A stretch of DNA of 64,000 nucleotides, from the NCBI RefSeq assembly GCF_902809835.1, contig NZ_CADDWM010000001.1, positions 53,987 to 117,986 on the forward strand. Reading direction: 5' to 3'. This DNA is from Agromyces sp. Marseille-P2726 (GTDB taxonomy: Bacteria > Actinomycetota > Actinomycetes > Actinomycetales > Microbacteriaceae). The notes under the pieces were generated by a model that searched no databases, had not been told where the DNA came from, and saw nothing but the letters and a program-made list of their open reading frames with translations. Positions 34,934-42,687 of the stretch are shown piece after piece. Position numbers and translations under genes: made by a program. Numbering within the stretch: position 1 is the stretch's first letter; each line of letters starts with the position of its first letter.

Positions 34934-34967
34934 GAATCCGGCGAGGAGTCGCTCGTCGAGGAGCGGC

Positions 34968-35195
34968 TCACGCGAGACGCCGGCCGGGTTCGACGCCGAC
35001 GCGATGGAACAGTCCGCTGGACGCCTCGTCGAGTGCCATGTCGAGTTCGGCGAGCGGGTGCGTCGGACCGACGAGCTCGTCGAACCTCGGGCGCGGCCAG
35101 CGCGTCGTGCGGCCGGTCAGGCGAGTTCCAGACCATGGCGACGGGGAGGGCTTGATGATGAGATCGCGAGCTCCGACTCGTTGGATGGTGTGCAC
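34968..35195 (-). CDS. Small hypothetical protein
   Basis: The 75-residue ORF (VHTIQRVGARDLIIKPSPSP...LAELDMALDEASSGLFHRVGV) has GC-rich third positions and no repeats. It is Pro/Arg-rich first and acidic/helical later, with no known motif. GTG 35195 lies five bases after the stop of the preceding small gene, so it would be co-translated. No strong ribosome-binding site is visible. It could be a real small gene or an artefact. Confidence 0.45.
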   Translation of the reverse strand: MHTIQRVGARDLIIKPSPSPWSGTRLTGRTTRWPRPRFDELVGPTHPLAELDMALDEASSGLFHRVGVEPGRRLA

Positions 35196-35200
35196 CGTCG

Positions 35201-35359
35201 CTATCGGGTGGAGCGACGGCGGGCCCGACGAGCGGTGAGGCCGAGTGCGTCGACGAGGAGGTCGATGTCGAGCTCGTCGAGCTCGTCGAACTCGTCGAAC
35301 TCGTCGTCGGGGCAGGGGCCGTCCACGGCGAGATCCGCCGCACGTCGGTGTGTGGACAT
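35201..35359 (-). CDS. Small acidic protein with DEFDEFDELDEL repeat
   Basis: The 52-residue ORF starts MSTHRRAADLAVDGPC, has a PDDEFDEFDELDELDIDLL acidic stretch coded by 9-12-bp repeats and ends with a strongly basic tail RRARRRSTR. A GGAGG site lies eight bases before the ATG, good evidence of translation. The function is unknown. It pairs with the small gene downstream. Confidence 0.55.
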   Translation of the reverse strand: MSTHRRAADLAVDGPCPDDEFDEFDELDELDIDLLVDALGLTARRARRRSTR

Positions 35360-35503
35360 GATCGAGTCCTCCAGCGGGCGGCGTCGTGCCGCGTGACCAT
35401 GATGCGGGCGGCGAACGCCGCATGTGGACTCGGTCGAGGCTACGTACCACGGTGCAACCACACGCGAAGCGGCGGTTGCCCGCAGGTGAATCGCACGCGG
35501 CGG

Positions 35504-35695
35504 TCAGTCGTCGCGGCGGATCCGCGCGGGCCCGAGCGCGGCCCCCAGCCCGATCGCGATGATGCCGGCGAACAGGAGCGCCCACCGACCGGTGACGATC
35601 GCAATCACGGCGAGCAGGATGCCGACGACGACCACCACGCGGGCGAGCACCCGGCGCACGCGCGGCGATGACGTCCAGCGGCGGGTCACGGTCAT
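35504..35695 (-). CDS. Small two-helix membrane protein
   Basis: The 63-residue protein has a basic start and two hydrophobic segments (VLARVVVVVGILLAVIAIV and WALLFAGIIAIGLGAAL). ATG 35695 overlaps the SDR stop by four bases, so it is the last gene of the chained operon. No family is recognised. Confidence 0.65.
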   Translation of the reverse strand: MTVTRRWTSSPRVRRVLARVVVVVGILLAVIAIVTGRWALLFAGIIAIGLGAALGPARIRRDD

Positions 35696-36630
35696 CGAGC
35701 TCCGCCGGCGCGTGCGCCGACCTTGAACGCTCGATCGGTCGCCTGCTCGGCGAACGCCCAGACACGCGCCCCGATGAGCGGGTCGACCGAGACGCGCGTC
35801 GGCACGTGCAGCGTCGGTTCGCCCCGGGTCAGCAGGCGCGGCCCCCAGTATTGACCGCTCTCGACCTCGGGTGCCGTGAGGGCGTGCAGCACGATCTCGG
35901 CGCCGCGGTGCTTGCCCTGCGCGAACGGCGCCTGGAGCGCATCCACGAATCGTTGACCGCGCGACGGCTCCTTCACGCCGGGGACCTTCGGGGTGCGTCC
36001 ACTGATCGAGTAGCCGGGATGCGCGACGACGCTCAGCACCGGCATCCCGCCGGCACGGATGCGCCGATCGAGCTCGAACCCGAGCGCCTGCGCGGCGATC
36101 TTCGACTGCGCGTACGCCCGCCACGGGTCGTATCCGCGCTCGAGCTGCAGATCGTCGACACGGAATGTCGAGAGCTGGGTCGAGAGCGACCCGAGCGAGA
36201 CGACGCGGGCCCGCTCGGCGAGGTGCGGCAGCATCCGGCCGAGCAACGCGAAGTGGCCGAGCACGTTCGTCGCCAGCACGAGCTCGTTGCCGTCAACCGA
36301 CTCGCGCCGCCTGCGAGGCGGATGCACCATGCCGGCGTTCGCCACCACGCCATCGAGGGGCGGCGACGCGAGCAATCGCTCGCCTCCCGCCGCGACCGAC
36401 TCGAGCGACGACTGATCGATGACGATGGTCTCGACGGATGCCGCGGCCCGCACACCGCGAATGGCCGCCGCCGCGGCATCCAACCGCTCGGCGCTGCGCC
36501 CGCTGAGCACCACATGCGCGCCGGCACCGGCGAGCCGCGCCGCCGTGAAGAACCCGAGCCCCGCGTTCGCACCGGTCACGAGGTAGCGACGCCCGGTCAG
36601 CGACGGCAGCGGGAGCGGGTACCAGCTCAC
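35692..36630 (-). CDS. Short-chain dehydrogenase/reductase family oxidoreductase
   Basis: The 312-residue protein has the SDR cofactor motif TGANAGLG near the start, VVANAGMVHPP, and the YAQSK catalytic motif (YxxxK). The sequence resembles retinol-dehydrogenase-like SDRs in its C-terminal half. It uses NAD(P)H on an unknown carbonyl or alcohol. GTG 36630 overlaps the chorismate mutase stop by four bases (GTGA). Confidence 0.88.
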   Translation of the reverse strand: MSWYPLPLPSLTGRRYLVTGANAGLGFFTAARLAGAGAHVVLSGRSAERLDAAAAAIRGVRAAASVETIVIDQSSLESVAAGGERLLASPPLDGVVANAGMVHPPRRRRESVDGNELVLATNVLGHFALLGRMLPHLAERARVVSLGSLSTQLSTFRVDDLQLERGYDPWRAYAQSKIAAQALGFELDRRIRAGGMPVLSVVAHPGYSISGRTPKVPGVKEPSRGQRFVDALQAPFAQGKHRGAEIVLHALTAPEVESGQYWGPRLLTRGEPTLHVPTRVSVDPLIGARVWAFAEQATDRAFKVGARAGGAR

Positions 36631-36959
36631 AGTTCGTCGGCCGTGCCGTTGGTGACGGCAAGCTCTTCGTGGTGCTGGATGACCTCGGCGACCACGAAGT
36701 TGAACCACTTCTCGGCGAACGCCGGGTCGAGGTGAGCGTCGACCGCGAGCGCCCGGAGGCGGGCGATCTGACGCTTCTCGCGATCGGGATCGCTCGGCGG
36801 GAGGCCGTGCGCGGCCTTCAGGCGGCCGACCTGCTGCGTGAACTTGAAGCGCTCGGCGAGCAGGTGGATGAGGGCCGCGTCGATGTTGTCGATGCTCGAG
36901 CGGATGCCGAGCAGCTCGCTCATCGCGGCATCGCGTTCGTCGATGGCGCCGTCAGTCAT
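36627..36959 (-). CDS. Chorismate mutase-type (CM_2) protein
   Basis: The 110-residue protein has an AroQ-like helical pattern: LGIRSSIDNIDAALIHLLAERFKFTQQVGRLKA, then DPDREKRQIARLRALA, matching CM type II motifs. It would convert chorismate to prephenate or be a related salvage-type enzyme. The ATG at 36959 overlaps the FtsX gene's stop. Its place in a transporter operon is unusual. Confidence 0.85.
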   Translation of the reverse strand: MTDGAIDERDAAMSELLGIRSSIDNIDAALIHLLAERFKFTQQVGRLKAAHGLPPSDPDREKRQIARLRALAVDAHLDPAFAEKWFNFVVAEVIQHHEELAVTNGTADEL

Positions 36960-38278
36960 GCTTCGACCCTACCCGCGCGCCCGAGCAGGGGACGCGTCGC
37001 CGCGAGTCCCAGCCAGACGACGCCGATGCCACCGGCGAGCACGGCCGCGATCACCGCCAGCGACAGCGGCGCGACGATCAGCGTCACGCCGGTGAGGGGC
37101 AGCATCACCACGGCGGCGGTGAGTGCCGCACCGAAGGCGGTGATGCGCAGCGGCGACATCACCGACCGTCGGCGAGCGGCATCCATCGTGCTCGTCGGCA
37201 TGCCGAGCTTGGCGAGCGACTCGTAGAGATCGCGCCGGTCGAGGATCGCCGCGGCCTGGTTCACGCCGACCGAGCACGCCACCATGAGGAAGGACCCGAT
37301 CACGGTGATGAGGATCCCGGTGCGGATGTCGTCGAGGAGCAGCCTGGACTCCAGGTCGGGTGCCTCGCCGAACGCGTTCAGCACCGCCACGCCCGACCCG
37401 GCGAAGACGGCCATGAAGCTCGTCATGGCGACACCCGACACCTGCCGCCACGCCGCCTTCGGCGACTCGAGCACGGTGCGCGCGGCGAGCAGCTTCGCGG
37501 GAGTCCTGGCCGTCCGAACCTGCGCTCGCGCCACGAGTCGGATGACCCACGGTCCGACGAGGTTCTGCACGGCGAGCGCCGCCCCGAACGCGAGGCCGAG
37601 CATGGCGAGGATCAGGACCGCGGATGCCGCGACCCGCAGCACCGCGACGATCCCCACGGCCAGCACGACCACGACGACTCCGACCAGGAGGCGCAGCCAG
37701 TGCAGCTTCGGGGCATCTTGGCGGGTCCGCACGCCGAGCGGCGAGATCACCACGAGCCGGAGCCCGACCACGGCGCTCACGGCCGCGAGGAGCGACACGC
37801 CGACCGGCACGGCGATGAGCGCCGGCCAACCGAGCAGCACACCCTCCACGCCGAGCGCCTCCCCGCGGAACGGGATGAGCGCCAGCGGCGGCACGAGCGC
37901 GAAGTACGCGACGACTCCCACGAGCGCGCCGAGCGTTGCGAGCACGACCGACTCGATGACGGCGAGCGCGGACACGGCTTCGGGCGTCGCGCCGAGCAGC
38001 CGCAGCGTGGCGAGTCGGTCGTCGCGTCGCCGAGCCGACAGGCGGGCGGCGGCCCCGCCGAGTGAGGCGAGCGGCGCGACGAGGAGCACGAGCGCGATCA
38101 CGGCGAGCGCCTGGTAGGTCACGGCGATGTCGTCGGTCCAGGTCCAGAACGACTGGGCCCCGCCGATCACGGTGAGCAGCAGTGCCGTCATGATCGCGAA
38201 CGCGACGACGGGCAGGGCGGTTGCCGTGGCTCCGGTCGTGCCCGGACGCGCGAGCAGCCACCCGACCCCGGCGATCAC
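36956..38278 (-). CDS. FtsX-like ABC transporter permease
   Basis: The 440-residue protein has eight or so membrane helices in two FtsX domains (GGAAARLSARRRDDRLATLRLLGATPEAVSALAVIESVVL; YESLAKLGMPTSTM near the second). It forms the membrane part of a MacB/LolCDE-like mechanotransmission exporter with the ATPase upstream. GTG 38278 overlaps the ATPase stop by four bases. Confidence 0.88.
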   Translation of the reverse strand: MIAGVGWLLARPGTTGATATALPVVAFAIMTALLLTVIGGAQSFWTWTDDIAVTYQALAVIALVLLVAPLASLGGAAARLSARRRDDRLATLRLLGATPEAVSALAVIESVVLATLGALVGVVAYFALVPPLALIPFRGEALGVEGVLLGWPALIAVPVGVSLLAAVSAVVGLRLVVISPLGVRTRQDAPKLHWLRLLVGVVVVVLAVGIVAVLRVAASAVLILAMLGLAFGAALAVQNLVGPWVIRLVARAQVRTARTPAKLLAARTVLESPKAAWRQVSGVAMTSFMAVFAGSGVAVLNAFGEAPDLESRLLLDDIRTGILITVIGSFLMVACSVGVNQAAAILDRRDLYESLAKLGMPTSTMDAARRRSVMSPLRITAFGAALTAAVVMLPLTGVTLIVAPLSLAVIAAVLAGGIGVVWLGLAATRPLLGRAGRVEA

Positions 38279-38982
38279 GCGGCCACCTCCGCCGCGCCGA
38301 CCCGCTCGCCGACGATGCGTCCGTCGCGCATGTCGACGATCCGCGAGCACCGGGTGGCGACGCTGGCGTCGTGCGTCACGAGCACCAGGGTGCGTCCCTG
38401 GCCGGTGGTGGAGTCGAGCAGCGCCTGCATCACCTCCGACGAGGTGGTCGAGTCAAGGGCACCCGTGGGCTCGTCGGCGAAGACCACGGAGGCCCCGGTC
38501 ACCTGCGCCCGCGCGATCGCCACGCGTTGCGCCTGCCCGCCGGACAGCTGCCCGATGCGGCGATCCTCCATGCCGGCGAGGCCGAGGGCGGCCAGCCATC
38601 CGCGACCGTGCTGCTCGGCGCGCCCCCGCGGCATCCCGTTCAGCATGAGTGCGAGCGCGACGTTCTCGACCGCCGTGAGCTCGGGAATGAGGAGCCCCTG
38701 CTGGAAGACGAACCCGAACGCCTCCCGGCGCAGTCGAGAACATTCGCGCTCGCTGAGTCCCGTGATCTCCACCTGTCCGGTGCCGGACCGGAAGCCGACG
38801 GTCCCGGCATCCGGACGGGTGATCCCCGCGAGGCAGTGCAGCAGCGTCGTCTTGCCCGAACCTGATGCGCCCATGATGGCGAGCGACTCCCCGGTTCGAA
38901 CCGACAGGTCGACCCCCGCGAGTGCGCGGGTCGGACCGAACGACTTGCTGAGGCCGGATGCCTCGATCACGAAGGAACTCAT
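38275..38982 (-). CDS. ABC transporter ATP-binding protein (MacB/LolD type)
   Basis: The 235-residue protein has Walker A GASGSGKTT, the signature LSGGQAQR, Walker B VVFADEP with TGALDS, and LVTHD. This is the LolD/MacB class that pairs with FtsX-like permeases. ATG 38982 starts the five-gene overlapping chain; CAGGCT lies seven bases upstream. Confidence 0.95.
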   Translation of the reverse strand: MSSFVIEASGLSKSFGPTRALAGVDLSVRTGESLAIMGASGSGKTTLLHCLAGITRPDAGTVGFRSGTGQVEITGLSERECSRLRREAFGFVFQQGLLIPELTAVENVALALMLNGMPRGRAEQHGRGWLAALGLAGMEDRRIGQLSGGQAQRVAIARAQVTGASVVFADEPTGALDSTTSSEVMQALLDSTTGQGRTLVLVTHDASVATRCSRIVDMRDGRIVGERVGAAEVAA

Positions 38983-38989
38983 GCATTCG

Positions 38990-38995
38990 AGCCTG
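38990..38995 (-). promoter_or_regulatory. Possible -10 box of the ABC/FtsX operon
   Basis: CAGGCT (minus strand), seven bases before the ATG. It departs from TANNNT by its second base, so it is weak. Confidence 0.3.
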
Positions 38996-39121
38996 CCGTG
39001 GCGGGCGCGGCGCCCGCGTCGGGCCGCAGTCGCATCATCACGCGGCATCCGTCATTCTCGAGGATGACCTGCTCGAGTCGAGAACCACGATGCGCCGCCC
39101 CGAGGGCTCCGAGACGACAGT

Positions 39122-39161
39122 GCGGCGCGGCATCCGAGTCCCCGATCGGATGCCGCGCCGC
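39122..39161 (-). terminator. Strong hairpin terminator of the YtrA-type ABC operon
   Basis: gcggcgcggcatccga pairs perfectly with its complement (16 bp, 8-base loop), 15 bases after the permease stop. The stem contains the over-represented GGCATCC word. Confidence 0.65.
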
Positions 39162-39176
39162 GGTCTGTGCCGGCGA

Positions 39177-39944
39177 TCAGCGGGGCGTCGCCCGCCGGAT
39201 CACCAGGTAGCCGCCGATCGCGCAGATCGCGGCGAGTCCGAGGACGAGAGTGAAGACGCCCACGACGCCGAGGCCCATGAACCAGTCGAACACCGCCGGC
39301 CAGCTCTCGGTGAACGTGAACGTGGCGACCACGCCGAGCACCAGGGCGATGGCACCGGCCGCGAGGGCCAGCATGCCGCGCATCCGCCACCGCAGGTAGA
39401 CGGTCGTGACGCTCGCTCCGATGAAGAGCACGAAGAGCTGGAGCGCGAGCGTCGTGTAGAAGTCGACCAGCCACCCGTCCTGTCCGTACCAGAGTGCGTC
39501 GAACATCGAGATGCCGACCCACCAGCCCCCGGTCGCCTTCTCGATCTGCACGAGCGTGGCGATGGCGATGGCGTTCAGCAGTGACACGATGCCGAACATC
39601 AGGCTCGTGCCGAGCCAGAAGTCGCGCCGGGTGGCCCCGAATCCCAGTGCGAACGACAGCGTCATGCCGATGGCCTGCACGCCGACGGCGATCAGGTACC
39701 ACTGGGGCGAGAGAACCGCCCAGCTGTAGCGCATGCCCTCGCCCATCGCCACGGGATCGGCGCCCGCACCCGTGACGATGATGCCGATCACGAGCATGAC
39801 GAGCCACGCGCCGCCGAGGATGATCCAGGGAATCCCGAAGAACACCGAGGGTGTCACGGCGTGCAGGCGCACGATGCGCCAGATCTCCTGGAACCGCGAG
39901 CGCGGCTCGGTGCCGACCAGCGGTCGGTCCATGACGGCGGTCAT
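39177..39944 (-). CDS. ABC transporter permease
   Basis: The 255-residue protein has six hydrophobic helices (FFGIPWIILGGAWLVMLVIG ... ALALQLFVLFIGASVTTVYL). It is the membrane partner of the upstream ATPase. An aggaggtggccgc site precedes the ATG, and the gene overlaps the ATPase stop by four bases. The substrate is unknown; YtrA-controlled ABC transporters often respond to cell-wall stress. Confidence 0.85.
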   Translation of the reverse strand: MTAVMDRPLVGTEPRSRFQEIWRIVRLHAVTPSVFFGIPWIILGGAWLVMLVIGIIVTGAGADPVAMGEGMRYSWAVLSPQWYLIAVGVQAIGMTLSFALGFGATRRDFWLGTSLMFGIVSLLNAIAIATLVQIEKATGGWWVGISMFDALWYGQDGWLVDFYTTLALQLFVLFIGASVTTVYLRWRMRGMLALAAGAIALVLGVVATFTFTESWPAVFDWFMGLGVVGVFTLVLGLAAICAIGGYLVIRRATPR

Positions 39945-40849
39945 GCGGCCACCTCCTGTTCGATTGCGTCGGCACGCAGGTCGGTGCCGGTCATGTGGAC
40001 GATGAGCTGCTGGAGGGAGACGGGCGCCAGCTCCAAGCCGAGTTCGGCGGCCTGGATGCGGTCGGCCTGGCTCAGGCGGCCGTCGATGGTGACGGATGCC
40101 AGTCCGCCGATGCCCTCACGGCCGATCACTGCCCGATCGGCGACGAACGACTCCACGGCCGCTCGGCCGCCGGCCACCGTCGTGGCCGAGCCGCGAACCT
40201 CGTCGGCGTCGCGGTCGAGCAGGATTCGACCCTGATCGATCACCAGCAGGTGCTCGAGGAGGTTCGCGACCTCGTCGATCAGGTGCGTCGAGAGCACGAT
40301 GGTGCGCGGGTGCTCGGCGTAGTCCTCGAGGAGCCGGTCGTAGAAGATCTGCCGCGCGACGGCGTCGAGGCCGAGGTACGGCTCGTCGAAGAAGGTCAGC
40401 GGTGCCCGGGACGCGAGACCGACGATGACGCCGACCGCCGACAGCTGTCCGCGTGAGAGCTTCTTGATGTACCGCTTGAGCGGGAGCCGGAAGTCGTCGA
40501 CGAGGCGCTCGGCGAACGCGGCATCCCAGCTCTCGAAGAACCACGGTGCCGCCGTGAACACGTGCGAGGCGTTGAAGCTGTCGGGGTAGCGCTGCGACTC
40601 CGCGATGAAGCAGATGCGCCGCAGCACATCGGCATGCTCGGCGGGCGCGCGGCCGAACACCTCGAGCTCTCCGCCGTTCGGGAAGATCTGGCCGGTCAGC
40701 ATCTGCATCACGGTGGTCTTGCCGGCGCCGTTCCGGCCGAGCAGACCGTAGATGCGGTTCTCTTCGAGCGAGAAGTCGACCGCATCGACGGCGGTGAACG
40801 AGCCGTATCGCTTGGTGAGTCCGCTGGCGCGGACCACGGTGCGGGTCAT
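39941..40849 (-). CDS. ABC transporter ATP-binding protein
   Basis: The 302-residue protein has Walker A GRNGAGKTT, the signature LSRGQLSAVG, Walker B LTFFDEPYLGLDA and LSTHL. It is of the CcmA/YtrB-like class with an extra C-terminal domain. The ATG overlaps the GntR stop by four bases. Confidence 0.93.
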   Translation of the reverse strand: MTRTVVRASGLTKRYGSFTAVDAVDFSLEENRIYGLLGRNGAGKTTVMQMLTGQIFPNGGELEVFGRAPAEHADVLRRICFIAESQRYPDSFNASHVFTAAPWFFESWDAAFAERLVDDFRLPLKRYIKKLSRGQLSAVGVIVGLASRAPLTFFDEPYLGLDAVARQIFYDRLLEDYAEHPRTIVLSTHLIDEVANLLEHLLVIDQGRILLDRDADEVRGSATTVAGGRAAVESFVADRAVIGREGIGGLASVTIDGRLSQADRIQAAELGLELAPVSLQQLIVHMTGTDLRADAIEQEVAA

Positions 40850-41205
40850 GAGTTGATCCTTTCCGCGCGGAGGAGCCCCGCGAGTTCGTCGATGTCGATG
40901 CCGAGCTTCTCGGCTTCGACGATGAGAGGTCTGATGTACTCGGTGGCGAATTGAGCCCTGCGACGCTCGATGAGCCGTGCCCTCGCGCCCAGGGTCACGA
41001 ACATGCCGATCCCCCGTCGCTTCTCCACGATTCCGTCATCGACAAGGCGATTCACCCCTTTCAGTGCGGTGGCCGGGTTGACTCGGAGGAATGCGGCGAA
41101 CTCGTTCGTCGACGGGATCTGGCTGCCCTCGGGCAGCGAGCCGTCGATGATGTCGTTCTCGACCTGTTCTGCGATCTGGAGGAAGATCGGTCGCGATTCG
41201 TCCAT
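40846..41205 (-). CDS. YtrA-type GntR family transcriptional regulator
   Basis: The 119-residue protein has the GntR winged helix (IFLQIAEQVENDIIDGSLPEGSQIPSTNEFAAFLRVNPATALKGVNRLVDDGIV) and a short C-terminal helix, the YtrA subfamily shape without a ligand domain. It is first in the operon with the ABC genes and has a large operator-like palindrome upstream. Confidence 0.92.
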   Translation of the reverse strand: MDESRPIFLQIAEQVENDIIDGSLPEGSQIPSTNEFAAFLRVNPATALKGVNRLVDDGIVEKRRGIGMFVTLGARARLIERRRAQFATEYIRPLIVEAEKLGIDIDELAGLLRAERINS

Positions 41206-41236
41206 GCCGGCCTATCTGGTGCGCGTACCGAACCTT

Positions 41237-41266
41237 GTTGGTTCATTACTTGTGTAACTAACCAAC
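41237..41266. promoter_or_regulatory. Operator-like palindrome upstream of the GntR gene
   Basis: GTTGGTTCATTAC and GTAACTAACCAAC, separated by TTGT, are complementary at 11 of 13 positions. This AT-rich patch lies 31 bases before the start and is the likely YtrA-type operator. Confidence 0.6.
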
Positions 41267-41357
41267 CATGTAGGGGACCGCCTGTCAAGTTGCATGTGCT
41301 GGTCGAGTACCGCCGGGCAATGCCCAGCGCGTGTCGAGGTCTGCCTGCGAGCATCGG

Positions 41358-41551
41358 GTCTCGATACGCGTCCGCCTTCGGCGGGCGCTACTCGACCACC
41401 GGAGTGCGCAGGGCGCTACTCGACCACCGGGGCGCGGCGGGCGCTACTCGACCCACGGAGTGCGGAGGGCGCTCCTCGACCACCGGAGTGCGGCGGGCGC
41501 TCCTCGACCACCGGGGCGTTGAGGGCGCTACTCGACCACCGGAGTGCGCCG
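41358..41551. repeat. REP-like array with six 28-bp units
   Basis: A gtctcgatacgcgtccgcc start is followed by ggcgctactcgaccaccgg units at 41384, 41412, 41440, 41468, 41496 and 41524, exactly 28 bp apart. The last contains the EamA stop codon. It fills most of the gap upstream of the GntR gene with no other gene. Confidence 0.9.
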
Positions 41552-42532
41552 GCGGGGCATCGGGAGCCGGCCCTGCGTCAGCAGGATGCCGAACAGCACG
41601 AGCACGGCGCCCACGGGCTCGTGCCACGAGAACCGTTCGCCCAGCAGGATCACGCCGAGCGCGACTCCCACCACGGGAGTCACGTAGGTGACCGTCGACG
41701 TTCCGGTCGGGCCCCAGGCGCGCAGCACGTTGATGTTCCAGATGTACGCGAGGCCGGTGCCCAGCACGCCGAGGGCCAGCAGTGAGCCGACGATCGTCCA
41801 GTCGAGCTCGATCGGCGACAGCGCGAGCCACGGCGTCAGCGCGAGCATCACGACGGCGGAGACGCCGATGGAGAGGAACGCGAACGTCGCCGGTGCGATC
41901 GGCCGCTGGCTGAGGAATCGCCGCTGGTAGCCGAACGTGAACCCATAGCAGAGGGTCGCAACGAGGCACGCGAGCTGGCCGGCGAGGCTGCCGGTGATGG
42001 CCTGGTACTGCCACGGCCCGATGATCACGAGCACGCCGAGGATGCCCACACCGACGCCCGCCCACCGGCCGAGGCCGAGCCGTTCGACCCGGAAGACGAG
42101 CGTCGCCATGAGCGCCGTCATGATCGGCGTCGTCGCGTTGTAGATCGACGCGAGGCTCGACGAGACGAACTGCTCGGCCCATGCGAAGCAGATGTACGGG
42201 ATGACGCACGTGGTGAGCGAGACCACGAGGAAGTGCAGCCACACGACGCGTTCGCGGGGCAGCACCGGGCCCGGCGTGCCGTCTTCGCGCGGCACCCGTG
42301 GCCGGGTGATGAGCACGATGATGCCCAGCGCGATCGCACCGAGCAGCGTGCGCGACCAGGCGACCTGCCCGAATGAGACGCCCTCGAGCGCCACCTTCAT
42401 GAAGAGGAAGCTCGCTCCCCAGACGGCGCCCATCGCGAGGAACTGCAGCCACGTCGACAGCCGGCCGGGATGCTTCGAAGCGGATGCCGCGGGCGCGGCG
42501 CCCTGCCGATCGATGGTCGTGGTTGTGCTCAC
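41528..42532 (-). CDS. EamA/RhaT-family drug/metabolite transporter
   Basis: The 334-residue protein has ten membrane helices in two EamA repeats (MGAVWGASFLFMKVAL; LACLVATLCYGFTFGYQRRF). It is probably an exporter of a small metabolite. GTG 42532 has TACGCT six bases upstream. The C-terminal TPVVE and stop are read from the end of the 28-bp repeat array. Confidence 0.92.
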   Translation of the reverse strand: MSTTTTIDRQGAAPAASASKHPGRLSTWLQFLAMGAVWGASFLFMKVALEGVSFGQVAWSRTLLGAIALGIIVLITRPRVPREDGTPGPVLPRERVVWLHFLVVSLTTCVIPYICFAWAEQFVSSSLASIYNATTPIMTALMATLVFRVERLGLGRWAGVGVGILGVLVIIGPWQYQAITGSLAGQLACLVATLCYGFTFGYQRRFLSQRPIAPATFAFLSIGVSAVVMLALTPWLALSPIELDWTIVGSLLALGVLGTGLAYIWNINVLRAWGPTGTSTVTYVTPVVGVALGVILLGERFSWHEPVGAVLVLFGILLTQGRLPMPRRRTPVVE

Positions 42533-42538
42533 CGATGC

Positions 42539-42544
42539 AGCGTA
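42539..42544 (-). promoter_or_regulatory. -10 box of leaderless EamA gene
   Basis: TACGCT on the minus strand, six bases before the GTG. Confidence 0.5.
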
Positions 42545-42675
42545 CGCCCGCCCACCGACCGGCGTGGAGCGATCCCGAGGTGCCTGTCCGGAATCCGCTG
42601 AAGGTCGGCAGTTGCGGCGCGGAACGCGGCGGCGCGGCATCCGTCGTCACTTGGCGCCGACCCCGCCGCGCCGCT

Positions 42676-42681
42676 TAGGCT
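42676..42681 (+). promoter_or_regulatory. -10 box of leaderless lpd
   Basis: TAGGCT, six bases before the ATG. Confidence 0.6.
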
Positions 42682-42687
42682 GACGGG

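Noticed and set aside
41358..41551. CRISPR array with 28-bp repeats
   Set aside because: The period is 28 bp but there are no unique spacers between units and no cas genes; it is a direct tandem array of the REP-like repeat.
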